This document shows, piece by piece, positions 17,207 through 25,959 of a stretch of DNA of 64,000 bases. Numbering within the stretch: the stretch's first letter is position 1; every line of letters begins with the position of its first letter. The position numbers and the translations under genes were made by a program. Under the pieces are notes generated by a model. It was not told the origin of the DNA, did not search any database, and worked only from the letters and a program-made list of their open reading frames with translations. Source of the stretch: Vibrio penaeicida (GTDB taxonomy: Bacteria > Pseudomonadota > Gammaproteobacteria > Enterobacterales > Vibrionaceae); contig NZ_JAUYVM010000020.1 in NCBI RefSeq assembly GCF_030689305.1, positions 39,788 through 103,787 of the forward strand, read 5' to 3'.

Positions 17207-17339
17207 ATCTGGCACAGGTGGCATTTTGACTTATTAGTGCGCGTGATAAAAGTATGACGATCTGAAGTACTGCTCCCCAAATTAGCACTAACTGCCGAAA
17301 CGAGAATATTCCCTAAGTCGCGGAGAGAGTAGACTTCTA

Positions 17340-17392
17340 TACCCAAGTGACCTCAAAGTGCCTAAATCCTGCGCCTTGAGGTCACTTGGGTA
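17340..17392. mobile_element. 53-bp internal-deletion derivative of the MITE family
   Basis: Both ends of the family are kept, TACCCAAGTGACCTCAA and its exact complement, with only about 20 bases between them; the interior is gone. It is flanked by TA on both sides, consistent with a TA target duplication. It could fold into an almost uninterrupted hairpin. It lies 29 bases before the RTX-repeat gene. Confidence 0.75.
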
Positions 17393-17421
17393 TAACTTAA
17401 AGATAGATATCAGGAGTGGCT

Positions 17422-18465
17422 ATGCTAGGTAACACAATAAAATCCGACATTTATGTCGGCAGCGTAGTTGAAACGCTTGTCAATGAAATGGCTATTGATG
17501 CGCAAGCGCTTGCAACAACGAAATTTGCGCAATATTTGGATGATTATGGGGTCGACAAAAACCCTTCTTTACAAACTTTGCAAGGCGAAGGGGTACTGAA
17601 GGAAGGGGCGTTAACACTAAGTTCTCAGCATAAATGGATAAACGGTGAAAGCAAATCCGTCACAGATGTTTCCGTGTATAAGTGGAATACGGATGGTCTG
17701 AAAGAAGCGTTAGTTGAGACCGATACAGATTTCATTAACGTGAAAAATTTTGTGGATGTAAATGTAAACGCTTTGTCTGATTCAGGAACGACGGTGAACG
17801 TTTATGGTGCCAAGCGTGGAGAGATATCTACAGGTAACGGTAACGATACAGTAAACGTCCATGTGCAGTCGAACGGTGCCGCTTGGAGTAACCACTTCGA
17901 TGTCGATACCGGAGAAGGCAATGATACGATCAGTTTCTTTGAAATAGCAGGTGGCGATTACACGGAGTTTAATATATCAGCAGGCAAAGGTAATGATGTC
18001 GTTAATGTTGCTGGGTTGTCGGAAGCCGATTGCAATACTCATCGAAGTGCTCACGGAGGAGAAGGCATTGATGCTCTCAACTTAAGTGGTAACAATGCAC
18101 TGGAATTTACAGGCTTTGAAGTTGTTATTGGTGATGGCGCTTCTGACTTACACATTACCCAAGAACTTTTGGATAACAACGTAGTGGGCACATGGGAAGA
18201 TAACCCTGATGGAAGTGCCAATGTTATGCTCTTTACCGATGTGAACCTAACGATAGACGCTGGGTTGGTTGAGTACGCAAGCTATTTTTCAACATACACC
18301 GCCGAAGATTTGACCGACGCAATGACTCAACGACTGAGTGATTTTGGCGTGGATTACACTGCGCAATACACTATTGCTGAATTTTATACGGAGAGTGGCG
18401 ATTACTTGATCGTAACCGATACCAGTGCCAGCGACTTAATTGATTCAGTTATCGATTTGGTGTGA
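17422..18465 (+). CDS. Small protein with degenerate RTX calcium-binding repeats
   Basis: 347-residue acidic protein of unknown function. Residues about 130-230 contain spaced RTX-like nonapeptides: STGNGNDTV, DTGEGNDTI, SAGKGNDVV and HGGEGIDAL. These resemble the GGxGxDxUx parallel beta-roll that binds calcium in type I secreted proteins. There is no N-terminal signal peptide. The C-terminus SDLIDSVIDLV is short, acidic and hydrophobic, which would suit an uncleaved type I signal, but no transporter genes are nearby. I use the ATG at 17422 because a ribosome site (CAGGAG) lies five bases upstream. The gene is alone, after a mobile-element derivative. Confidence 0.7.
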   Translation: MLGNTIKSDIYVGSVVETLVNEMAIDAQALATTKFAQYLDDYGVDKNPSLQTLQGEGVLKEGALTLSSQHKWINGESKSVTDVSVYKWNTDGLKEALVETDTDFINVKNFVDVNVNALSDSGTTVNVYGAKRGEISTGNGNDTVNVHVQSNGAAWSNHFDVDTGEGNDTISFFEIAGGDYTEFNISAGKGNDVVNVAGLSEADCNTHRSAHGGEGIDALNLSGNNALEFTGFEVVIGDGASDLHITQELLDNNVVGTWEDNPDGSANVMLFTDVNLTIDAGLVEYASYFSTYTAEDLTDAMTQRLSDFGVDYTAQYTIAEFYTESGDYLIVTDTSASDLIDSVIDLV

Positions 18466-18596
18466 TTGGATTCGTTAATTTCTTAGCTTAACTGTTTTAA
18501 TTGATTTCGAGTGACTGAGGTAAAATGAAGTGATCGGAGAACCTCACCGAAAACTTCATTATTGCCTTAATTATTGAAGGTATTGTCTTCTTATGA

Positions 18597-20093
18597 CTAG
18601 GCGGTGCCTTCAATGAGTTTTTTGTAAGCGGTTATATAAGGTAGATAAGCCTCATGTACGTCGTTTCTAGGTTTGTATACTCTTTTAGGTATACAAATTT
18701 CGGAAGTTGCCTGTTCAAAGTTTTCAAATAGTCCAATCGAAACACCAGCGGTTATTGCTGTGCCTAGTGCCGTTGCCTCCTTATTATCCATCTCCACATA
18801 AGGTAGGTTTAGAATGTCGGCTTTCATTTGATTCCAAAGTGAATTGTTAGCCATTCCACTCACGCCTCTGATCTCGGTAACTTGTTCACCAAGATCATTT
18901 GCAAGTTGGTTGAATGTAAGGGACAAGTCATACACCAATGCTTCCAAGAAGGAGCGATACAGATGTGCTCTTTTGTGCCCCCATTTTAATCCGACGAACG
19001 CACCGGCGCTTACATTGGCATCAGGTGGGCAGGCACGACCTCCAAAGTGAGGATTGCAGAGCAAACCATCTGAACCTGGAGGGATAGACTCGGCCTCTTT
19101 TGACAGGGCTTCATAGTGGCTAATTTGTTCACCATCATCACCAAACATGATATCCACGAGCCATTTCTGGGTCAGTCCGCCACCATTAATGAACACCGAT
19201 GGGTGGCATATGTTTGGTAAAGGTGAGCCAAAGATTTCTCCAATTTTTTCAATGCGTTCATAAGAAGTTAAAGGGGTCGACATGGAGATAATGGGATAGG
19301 TGCCTGCAATATCGACAGCGATGTTGTTTGAGAACCCTCCAGCCCCAACAATACTGGCTGGCGTATCGCCAAGACCTGCAAGTATGGGAGTACCGATAGG
19401 TATTGAGGTATGTGTAGACAGCCGACTTGTTGTATGCCCAACAATATCGGTAGACTCAGCAATGTAGGGCAGCAGATTCAGATCAATATCGAGTTTAGAA
19501 GCGATGTTTTGATCCCACTGCTGACTATGCTTATTTGAAAGCCCTGTCATCCAGAGAAGAGATTTATCAATCGCCCACTTTTCTGGTGGAAGCCCCGCAA
19601 GGTGCCCAACGATATAGCTAGTGACTGGCACAACTTTGACTGTTTTTGCAAAGTTTTCTTTTGATTGGCTTTCCATCCATTTCATTTTGGGCGCGAGTAT
19701 GGGATACCAAGTACCGGTAACCTCACGAATCTCGGTGCCGTGCTCACCAGTTATGTTTTCATAATGGGTAAGAAAACGCGTGTCTAGCGACGTGGTATAG
19801 GGAAACGTTGGGGAGCCGTATTTATCGACCCCCAATACTCCTCCCATCATTCCAGATACACCAATGACGCAGACGTCCTCGGCAGAAAAAGAGCCAGTTG
19901 CAAAGAGCTGATTTATTGACGACAACACGGAATCATACATCCGGTTTATATCGTAAGTTGCTTTGCCGCTGGTGTCTGTTTCAGGTGTATAGGTTTGTTT
20001 TTGTTCGTTTAGCAGTTTTCCTTTATTGCTGAAAACAGATAAAAGCATTCCACTAGAGCCCAAATCAATGGTCAATATCAGTTTCTTAGTCAT
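18597..20093 (-). CDS. FGGY-family carbohydrate kinase
   Basis: About 498-residue sugar kinase of the ASKHA fold. It shows the N-terminal phosphate motif ILTIDLGSSGML, a family core (VIGVSGMMGGVLGVD), the adenosine region INGGGLTQKWLVD and the C-terminal FGGY-like signature MKADILNLPYVEMDNKEATALGTAITAGV. It should phosphorylate a sugar or polyol taken up by the nearby ABC transporter. Its start overlaps the end of the GlpD-like gene by about eight bases with ribosome site AGGTGG, so the two are translationally coupled. Exact substrate is not readable; a four- or five-carbon polyol or ketose is plausible. Confidence 0.85.
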   Translation of the reverse strand: MTKKLILTIDLGSSGMLLSVFSNKGKLLNEQKQTYTPETDTSGKATYDINRMYDSVLSSINQLFATGSFSAEDVCVIGVSGMMGGVLGVDKYGSPTFPYTTSLDTRFLTHYENITGEHGTEIREVTGTWYPILAPKMKWMESQSKENFAKTVKVVPVTSYIVGHLAGLPPEKWAIDKSLLWMTGLSNKHSQQWDQNIASKLDIDLNLLPYIAESTDIVGHTTSRLSTHTSIPIGTPILAGLGDTPASIVGAGGFSNNIAVDIAGTYPIISMSTPLTSYERIEKIGEIFGSPLPNICHPSVFINGGGLTQKWLVDIMFGDDGEQISHYEALSKEAESIPPGSDGLLCNPHFGGRACPPDANVSAGAFVGLKWGHKRAHLYRSFLEALVYDLSLTFNQLANDLGEQVTEIRGVSGMANNSLWNQMKADILNLPYVEMDNKEATALGTAITAGVSIGLFENFEQATSEICIPKRVYKPRNDVHEAYLPYITAYKKLIEGTA

Positions 20094-21753
20094 AACTACC
20101 ACCTTGTTTTAAATTGGATTGATTCATTGATTGGTATTGAGGTACAGAGGAACCAAACTCGCGATTACTGGCCACTTCTTCTTGGTACGCAATGATTTCG
20201 TTATTTAGCCTTTCTGGAGACCAATTAAGCTCACTGGCGGAGAGTTGTCCAATTGCAAGCAATTGAGATAACCCGGCATCTTTCAACTGAAAAAAGATAT
20301 TTGTTCGTCTTATCAAAATGTCGGTTAGATGAACGACGTGCTCGTTGCGCGCTATATAGCGAATTTCTGCCGGAGTTAGAGGAAAGTTAAACCCGAACAT
20401 TTCTTTTCTGTCTTCTTGATACGAAGCCAGCTCAAACACTTGATGTGCGTTGCTACCAAAATTGCGTTGTATTCTCGCGATATCTTGATCCGATAAAATA
20501 TCGCCATCGGGCAGATTTAGAGGTGAAATACGCTTGCCGCCCGAAATTGGTGTGATGTGGCTTAAACTTTTTGTTTTGATTAGTTTTTCTTGGTTCTCTA
20601 CAAAATCAATGGTTTCTTCTGCCATGAGTCGACATGTACTCAGTTTCCCACCAGCCAAGGTGTATAAACCCGAGGAGCTTTGAGTGATTAAGTGGCGCCT
20701 AGAGACGTTACTGGCATTCGATATTGACTCTGTTTTAACTAAGGGTCTTAATCCTGACCACGCAGAAATGATGTCTTGCTTTGTTAATTTAGCGTTTGGA
20801 AACATTTCATTGGTCGCGCCAAGGACATGCGTAACATCAGAATCAGTTACCGTCGGGTTATCAATATCACCCTCGTAGTAGGAATCGGTCGCACCCGCAA
20901 AGACATACCCTTCATCATTTTTAGGTAATACCCAATTCATGCGACCATTGTCGCTTTCTACGTGCATGAACACACCATGGTTAACTTTGAGTCTCTTGTT
21001 GCTAAACGCAAGGTGAACACCCTTGGAGGGAGACATTAAACGTTGGGCGGTGGGATCATCGATTAAGCGAATGGAATCGGCACCAGGACCACATGCGTTG
21101 ATCACGTAGGACGCCGATATTTCAAAGCTTTCGTTGGATATCTGATTTGTTGCTTTAACGCCACAAACTTTGCCTTCTTTATAAAGTAAATCCGTTACTT
21201 GAGTATAGTTCATAGCAACTGCCCCAAGAGAAACAGCGCTTTTAAGGGTATCTATTGTTAATCTGGCATCGTTAGTCGCTAAATCATGAAACAACCCAGC
21301 TCCTTTGAGCCCATTTGAATTCAAATTAGGTTCTTTGTCTCTTAACGTCTTTTTATTGAATATTCGGCTTTTTCTGTTTTTAGGGTTACCTGATACAAAG
21401 TCATAAAAAGAAAGCGCTATCTTGAGCTGCCAAGGGCTGTATTTACCTTGTGAGTTTGATACAAACAGAATGGGTTGGGTTTTGGCTAAGTGCGGCGCTA
21501 TGTTTAGCTGAGTCTCTCTTTCCCTACAAGATTCACGAACAACCTTGAGGTCAAGCGTTTCCAAATAGCGTACTCCCCCATGTATGAGTTTCCCTGATCG
21601 GCTGCTTGTTCCAGAAGAAAAGTCATTTTTTTCTAGCAGTAAGACAGAGTACCCTCTCAATACTGCTTCACGAGCAAGAGATACTCCAGAAATGCCTCCA
21701 CCAATTATCAAAACATCATAGGCTTTAGATGCGTCATTGCTATGTAATTCCAT
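20086..21753 (-). CDS. GlpD-like FAD-dependent polyol-phosphate dehydrogenase
   Basis: 555-residue flavoprotein of the glycerol-3-phosphate dehydrogenase family. The N-terminal dinucleotide-binding motif DVLIIGGGISGVSLAREAVLRGYSVLLLEKNDFSSGTSSRSGKLIHGG is typical, as are GATDSYYEGDIDNP and the C-terminal GlpD cap domain (from about residue 390). Next to a kinase, it probably oxidises the phosphorylated polyol to a keto-phosphate, as EryB does in erythritol breakdown. It may be plain glycerol-3-phosphate dehydrogenase, but the housekeeping glpD usually sits elsewhere. Operon order is this gene then the kinase. Confidence 0.85.
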   Translation of the reverse strand: MELHSNDASKAYDVLIIGGGISGVSLAREAVLRGYSVLLLEKNDFSSGTSSRSGKLIHGGVRYLETLDLKVVRESCRERETQLNIAPHLAKTQPILFVSNSQGKYSPWQLKIALSFYDFVSGNPKNRKSRIFNKKTLRDKEPNLNSNGLKGAGLFHDLATNDARLTIDTLKSAVSLGAVAMNYTQVTDLLYKEGKVCGVKATNQISNESFEISASYVINACGPGADSIRLIDDPTAQRLMSPSKGVHLAFSNKRLKVNHGVFMHVESDNGRMNWVLPKNDEGYVFAGATDSYYEGDIDNPTVTDSDVTHVLGATNEMFPNAKLTKQDIISAWSGLRPLVKTESISNASNVSRRHLITQSSSGLYTLAGGKLSTCRLMAEETIDFVENQEKLIKTKSLSHITPISGGKRISPLNLPDGDILSDQDIARIQRNFGSNAHQVFELASYQEDRKEMFGFNFPLTPAEIRYIARNEHVVHLTDILIRRTNIFFQLKDAGLSQLLAIGQLSASELNWSPERLNNEIIAYQEEVASNREFGSSVPQYQSMNQSNLKQGGSYD

Positions 21754-21860
21754 TTCCTCTCCTTGGAAAATGACAGATTAGTACAACTGTATGTAGTCTT
21801 TTATAGCATTATGGTGTTTTTGTGTAAAGTTTGATGTTGTTTTTTGTTTTTTTAAGACGT

Positions 21861-21888
21861 AAAAAACCGAATCATTATAGATTCGGTT
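21861..21888 (-). terminator. Terminator of the DeoR-type regulator gene
   Basis: Minus strand: AACCGAATC-TATAAT-GATTCGGTT followed by TTTT, 37 bases after the regulator stop. It separates the regulator from the GlpD-kinase operon, which therefore needs its own promoter in 21754-21860. Confidence 0.8.
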
Positions 21889-21924
21889 CTACATTGTAGA
21901 TTTATGGATGTACAGGTTTATAGA

Positions 21925-22731
21925 TTAAATCACTTCAATGCCATTCTCTTCAGCCCACTGTCGATATTCCAAAGGGAAATTATCATCAACAATAAAAGCA
22001 TCGAATGCCGCTAAATCTGAAACTTTGCTGAAGTTAATTCTTCCTAGTTTTGAAGAGTCACATACAAGGTATTTCTTCCTTGCTTGACGGAGCATCATTT
22101 GGTTTGACGGGACCTCAGCGTGCGCTGGATGTGTCCAACCTGCATTGAGATCGATAGCAGATGCACCAAAGAAACCTCTGTCTAAATTGATCGAAGCTAA
22201 CGCTTGTTCCGTTACCGTACCAGACAACGCGTGGGAAGTGTTTCGGTAGTGCCCGCCTGGGACAAACAAGTCTACAATAGGTAGGCGGACGGCTTTTTCT
22301 GCAATGTTTAGGGCTAATGTCGTCACGGACAAGTGCTGAACGTCATCAGATAAGTAATCTAGAATCATAGGGACAGTACTACCTGCATTTAGACCTATGC
22401 TTTCGTTGGACTTAATGAGCGACGCCGCTTTTTGAGCTATGGTTTGTTTTGTCGTTAAATGAATACTTTGTTTTTCTTCCAACGCAATTTCACTCTCATA
22501 GGAAGAAGGCGCGATGTGCTCGCTTTTAAGTTTGGCTCCCCCATAGACAACAGTGACTAATCCTTGCTTTTCAAAAGTCGTAAAGTCGCGACGAATGGTC
22601 GCAATATTGACCCCAAATTGTTTAGCCAATTGCGCGTTTTTTGCTACTCCATTTTTTCGAATTATTTGCAGAATCCGACTTTGACGTTGTTCAGGCAGCA
22701 TGGTTTCTTCTGAAATGTCTCCTCTACTCAT
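21925..22731 (-). CDS. DeoR-family transcriptional regulator
   Basis: 268-residue repressor-type regulator. An N-terminal helix-turn-helix (RQSRILQIIRKNGVAKNAQLAKQFGVNIATIRRDFTTFEKQGLV) is followed by the DeoR C-terminal sugar-phosphate sensor domain (SIGLNAGSTVPMILDYL, FVPGGHYRNTSHALSG). I start at the ATG with ribosome site AAAGGA; an ATG 15 codons upstream lacks one. It is divergent from the aldolase gene and upstream of the GlpD-kinase pair. It probably controls the whole cluster by binding the TATGTAG motifs described separately, with a phosphorylated intermediate as inducer. Confidence 0.88.
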   Translation of the reverse strand: MSRGDISEETMLPEQRQSRILQIIRKNGVAKNAQLAKQFGVNIATIRRDFTTFEKQGLVTVVYGGAKLKSEHIAPSSYESEIALEEKQSIHLTTKQTIAQKAASLIKSNESIGLNAGSTVPMILDYLSDDVQHLSVTTLALNIAEKAVRLPIVDLFVPGGHYRNTSHALSGTVTEQALASINLDRGFFGASAIDLNAGWTHPAHAEVPSNQMMLRQARKKYLVCDSSKLGRINFSKVSDLAAFDAFIVDDNFPLEYRQWAEENGIEVI

Positions 22732-22847
22732 AAATGTTCCTTTGAGTTCAGTGAGCTGTAAGTTGTGAAATATCATAACATCGTGCTGTTCTCAAGCTAA
22801 ACACTGTGCTTATGTGCTCGTGCGCTATATTTATTTCTTTTTTCGCT

Positions 22848-22884
22848 TTTATGTAGTGTCGTGGTTGACATATTGCTACATAAA
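22848..22884. promoter_or_regulatory. Inverted-repeat operator and promoter before the aldolase gene
   Basis: TTTATGTAG (22848-22856) and its exact complement CTACATAAA (22876-22884) face each other. A consensus -35 TTGACA (22865-22870) lies between the arms. A possible -10 CATAGT (22889-22894) follows at 18-base spacing, so the right arm sits inside the promoter. A bound regulator would block transcription of the aldolase gene. Confidence 0.55.
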
Positions 22885-22932
22885 GCCACATAGTGCTTGA
22901 TGTGAGAGATTGAAAAAACATAGGGAAGTTTT

Positions 22933-23775
22933 ATGGAAGGGAAAACAATACGTCTCAACAGAATGTTTGAGAACAAGAAGGCAGTCTTTGCTGCGTTAGT
23001 CAATAGTATGTATTTGGGGCCACAACCAGGCATTACATCGGATAACGAGTTCAGGAGAATTCTACTGGAACTATCGACAAACGGCTTAACGGGGGCAATG
23101 CTATCACCAGGATACATAAAGCAGTACTCTAGCTTATTGGGACATCGACACTCCCCCGCCGTTATTATGTCGGTTGGCTGGACGGATAAGTGGCGCAATG
23201 CCGATTTATTGGGACACGATGGTTTTAAAGGGCAGCATGACTTTATTGCAACGGCTGAGCAAGCCGCTGCCTATGGAGCTGATGCTGTGCACGATTATGT
23301 CTTTCTTGGGTCGAGTAACCCTGCCGATGATGTCGCTGAAATGAAACGTCTAGGTATGCTTGTTCGGGAATCGGAGCGCCTTGGGCTTCCTGTTTTATGT
23401 GAACCTTTGGCTCGCGGAACAAACGTTGCGGAGGGCGAGCAAAATAAACCAGAGTTTGTTGCTCTCGCCGCCAGAATGGCTGCCGAAGCGGGTGCTGATA
23501 TCGTCAAAGTCGAATATACAGGGGACCCTGAAACATTTAAGACAGTCGTCGATTCAACACCTGTTCCTACGGTGATGATGGGCGGTGCAACTCGCAGTAG
23601 TTTCTTAGACTTTCTTGTCAGTTTGGAAAGTGCGATGACGGCAGGGTGCTCTGGAGTGGCGGTAGGACGAAACCTCTATTTACACGAGCGTCCAGCCGAC
23701 GCGATACGAGCTATTACGGATGTTATTTGTAAGGGGAAAGCGGCTCAGGACGCGGCTAAAGAGTATAATTTGTAG
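22933..23775 (+). CDS. DhnA/LsrF-type class I aldolase
   Basis: 280-residue TIM-barrel protein of the DeoC/FbaB/LsrF aldolase group. The Schiff-base lysine is probably the one in AGADIVKVEYTGD, and the phosphate-binding end of the barrel is MMGGATRSS...GCSGVAVGRNLY, the pattern found in LsrF and archaeal-type fructose-bisphosphate aldolase. In this cluster it should split a ketose phosphate into two smaller pieces. It is read alone from its own promoter, divergent from the DeoR-type gene, and ends at a terminator. Ribosome site GGGAAG. Confidence 0.82.
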   Translation: MEGKTIRLNRMFENKKAVFAALVNSMYLGPQPGITSDNEFRRILLELSTNGLTGAMLSPGYIKQYSSLLGHRHSPAVIMSVGWTDKWRNADLLGHDGFKGQHDFIATAEQAAAYGADAVHDYVFLGSSNPADDVAEMKRLGMLVRESERLGLPVLCEPLARGTNVAEGEQNKPEFVALAARMAAEAGADIVKVEYTGDPETFKTVVDSTPVPTVMMGGATRSSFLDFLVSLESAMTAGCSGVAVGRNLYLHERPADAIRAITDVICKGKAAQDAAKEYNL

Positions 23776-23806
23776 GGCACTTTGCTTCCTCATTTATGAG
23801 GGTTTT

Positions 23807-23828
23807 GGCGTCTTGTGACGCCTTTTTT
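23807..23828 (+). terminator. Terminator of the aldolase gene
   Basis: GGCGTC-TTGT-GACGCC followed by six T. The next 245 bases up to the opposing terminator hold only a start-less minus-strand frame (see findings) and no recognisable gene. Confidence 0.85.
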
Positions 23829-24074
23829 GATCGTGTTATAACTTCTTCTGGTGCAGTGTCTAGTACCGTGTAATTCCGTCTTTCAGAACATCTCTTCGTT
23901 CCCATGATTCATAAAAACATTGGCTTTACTAGTACCGTAGGAGCTATTGGGATTTCAGCACCCGTTTCTGTACCTATACCTATAACGTAAACGTCTTTTC
24001 TTGTACTTAAAGCAAAGGTGAGAAAGTTGGAGACCTGAAGGTGGTTCCGGTGATAACAACCGTAATACTCACAA

Positions 24075-24104
24075 ACAAAAAATCCACCCTATCAAAGGTG
24101 GATT
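24075..24104 (-). terminator. Terminator of the FAD-linked oxidase gene
   Basis: Minus strand: AATCCACC-TTTGATAG-GGTGGATT followed by TTTTG, 33 bases after the oxidase stop. Confidence 0.75.
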
Positions 24105-24136
24105 CAATGTGATTTTTGCTTTTTGGCTAGAGCTTC

Positions 24137-25531
24137 TTAACCAAGAAGCATTCGGCAAAACAGAACATTGTTAGGGTCCAATTTTTCTTTAATTTGTTTA
24201 TGGATAAAACCAACATCCGTTTGCATGTAATGATCTGAACGTTCGGAGCCCACACCGTGGTGATGAGCTAATGTACCTTTATGCTCTTTTACAATCGTTG
24301 CCATTTTATCTTGGCAATAGCGCCAAGTATCCATCGCTTTTACATCGCTACTTTCCTCGATAAAGAAAAGCGCGTACATGCATGCACCTGTTTGATAGGC
24401 ATGGGAGAAGTGTGTATAAAACCGCTCTACTTTATCATTAAACGCTTCTTCTAAAGCTAATGCGCAATCTGACGCATTATTCCAAGGTAGCGTCACTTCG
24501 ACAGTATCAAACATCTTCCCGTTGGCAACATTGCGATCTCTCATCATCGTTTCGCACTGATAACGATTAATAAACCAAGTGTCTGAAACATCGTCGGACA
24601 GTATCGTTCCCCCTACATTGGTTACTTTCTTTCTTGCTTCGATCGTGAGTGCTGATAGAGATTCCTCTGGCGCGATAACTGAGAAAGTTAACAAAGCAAA
24701 ATCGTCCTTTGGAACGCAGTTAGAAATAGTTTCTGTTATATGGCTTGTTTCAGCAATATTGTATGCGCGAAGCAAGCCAACAGGGAATCCACCCTGCACC
24801 AGTTGGCGCTGTGCTTCGATAGCGTCTTCGTAATCGTCAAACGCTACTGATGTAAACGAAGTTGGTAGTTTTCTGTGAACTTCGAGAGTTACTGATGTAA
24901 TAACGGCAAAACTGCCTTCAGAACCAATAAGGAGCTTAATTAAATCGAGCCCACCTGGTGTTCTAGCGCTGGGCGCAGCAGTAACGACTTCGCCAGATGC
25001 AAGGACGGCTTCGAGACCGATAACAGCATGCTCAATACCGCCGTAGTATGTAGAAGAGGAACCAGTCGCTCGAGTATTAATCCAGCCACCCACCGTAGAT
25101 ATAAAAAGTGATTGAGGGTACTGACCAAGTTCAAAGCCCCATTGTTCCATTGTTTTCAGAAGGTCACCTCCATAAACACCCGCACCAACCGTTATTTGGT
25201 TAGTTAAACGCTCTACAGGTTCAATGGTATTAAGGTTTTCCGTTGATAGGTATACTTTTGGACCGCCTTCAAAACTGCCTACTACGTTAGAGTGCCCTCC
25301 TAAAATAGACACTTGGATCTCAAGTTTGTTTGCGAGTTTAAGAATAGTAGAAACATCATTGGAATTATCTGGTTTGAGAATCAAAATGTTCGAACTTTGT
25401 TGTTTTTGTTTAAAGTATCTAGGCCAATGTTCCTCTGGATCTAAATCCTTCGTGTTTAGAATGTCATAATCAATCTTTTCGATTTGATTTGTTTCTAAAG
25501 CACTTAGAACCTCTTCAATTGTCTTCTCCAT
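24137..25531 (-). CDS. FAD-linked oxidase, AGPS/GlcD-like
   Basis: 464-residue flavoprotein of the PCMH/vanillyl-alcohol-oxidase fold. The N-terminal FAD-binding domain (about residues 45-225) has ILGGHSNVVGSFEG, TVGGWINTRATGSSSTYYGGIEH and IGSEGSFAVIT. The C-terminal half ends with the histidine-rich LAHHHGVGSERSDHYM, as in alkyldihydroxyacetone-phosphate synthases and 2-hydroxy-acid oxidases. It probably oxidises a hydroxy acid or sugar derivative in the same pathway. It is divergent from the transporter genes across a 428-base intergenic region. Confidence 0.82.
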   Translation of the reverse strand: MEKTIEEVLSALETNQIEKIDYDILNTKDLDPEEHWPRYFKQKQQSSNILILKPDNSNDVSTILKLANKLEIQVSILGGHSNVVGSFEGGPKVYLSTENLNTIEPVERLTNQITVGAGVYGGDLLKTMEQWGFELGQYPQSLFISTVGGWINTRATGSSSTYYGGIEHAVIGLEAVLASGEVVTAAPSARTPGGLDLIKLLIGSEGSFAVITSVTLEVHRKLPTSFTSVAFDDYEDAIEAQRQLVQGGFPVGLLRAYNIAETSHITETISNCVPKDDFALLTFSVIAPEESLSALTIEARKKVTNVGGTILSDDVSDTWFINRYQCETMMRDRNVANGKMFDTVEVTLPWNNASDCALALEEAFNDKVERFYTHFSHAYQTGACMYALFFIEESSDVKAMDTWRYCQDKMATIVKEHKGTLAHHHGVGSERSDHYMQTDVGFIHKQIKEKLDPNNVLFCRMLLG

Positions 25532-25959
25532 ACTTTCTTACTCCACTTCATTTATATCCATATATGGGGTTTGTATACCCGCACCTCTAACTCCATACAG
25601 AGTTCCTGTTTTGTTTTTTAGCATTATGTAGTTTTGTGTTCAAGTTATTTTGGTTTTATTGAATTTTTATGATTGTTTGGATAAGAGTTAAATGAACTTG
25701 TTGTGGATTTTAATTTCACATATTTAAGTATTCATGGGTGTATGTCTTGTTAATATGGCTATTATCTGGTGTATTAATCTTATTAATGTATGAATATTGG
25801 TTTTGTGATTCTTTTTTCTTTTCTTGTGTGGTTTGACCTTGTAAAGCGACATTATGCTATTTATTGTGGTGTCTAGATGTTGGGTTGTGTGGTTTGGTGT
25901 TTCATTGTTGTGCCTCCATACAGCTGAATCAAGGAAGAGGTTGTTCAAGGAGAAGTAAA
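25532..25959. promoter_or_regulatory. Divergent control region of oxidase and transporter genes
   Basis: AT-rich 428-base gap without a credible gene. It contains TAGCATTATGTAG (about 25619-25631) and, on the opposite strand, TAGCATAATG (about 25850-25859). These resemble the motifs near 21790-21813 and 22848-22884. They are probably binding sites for the cluster's DeoR-type regulator, but no single promoter could be fixed. Confidence 0.4.
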
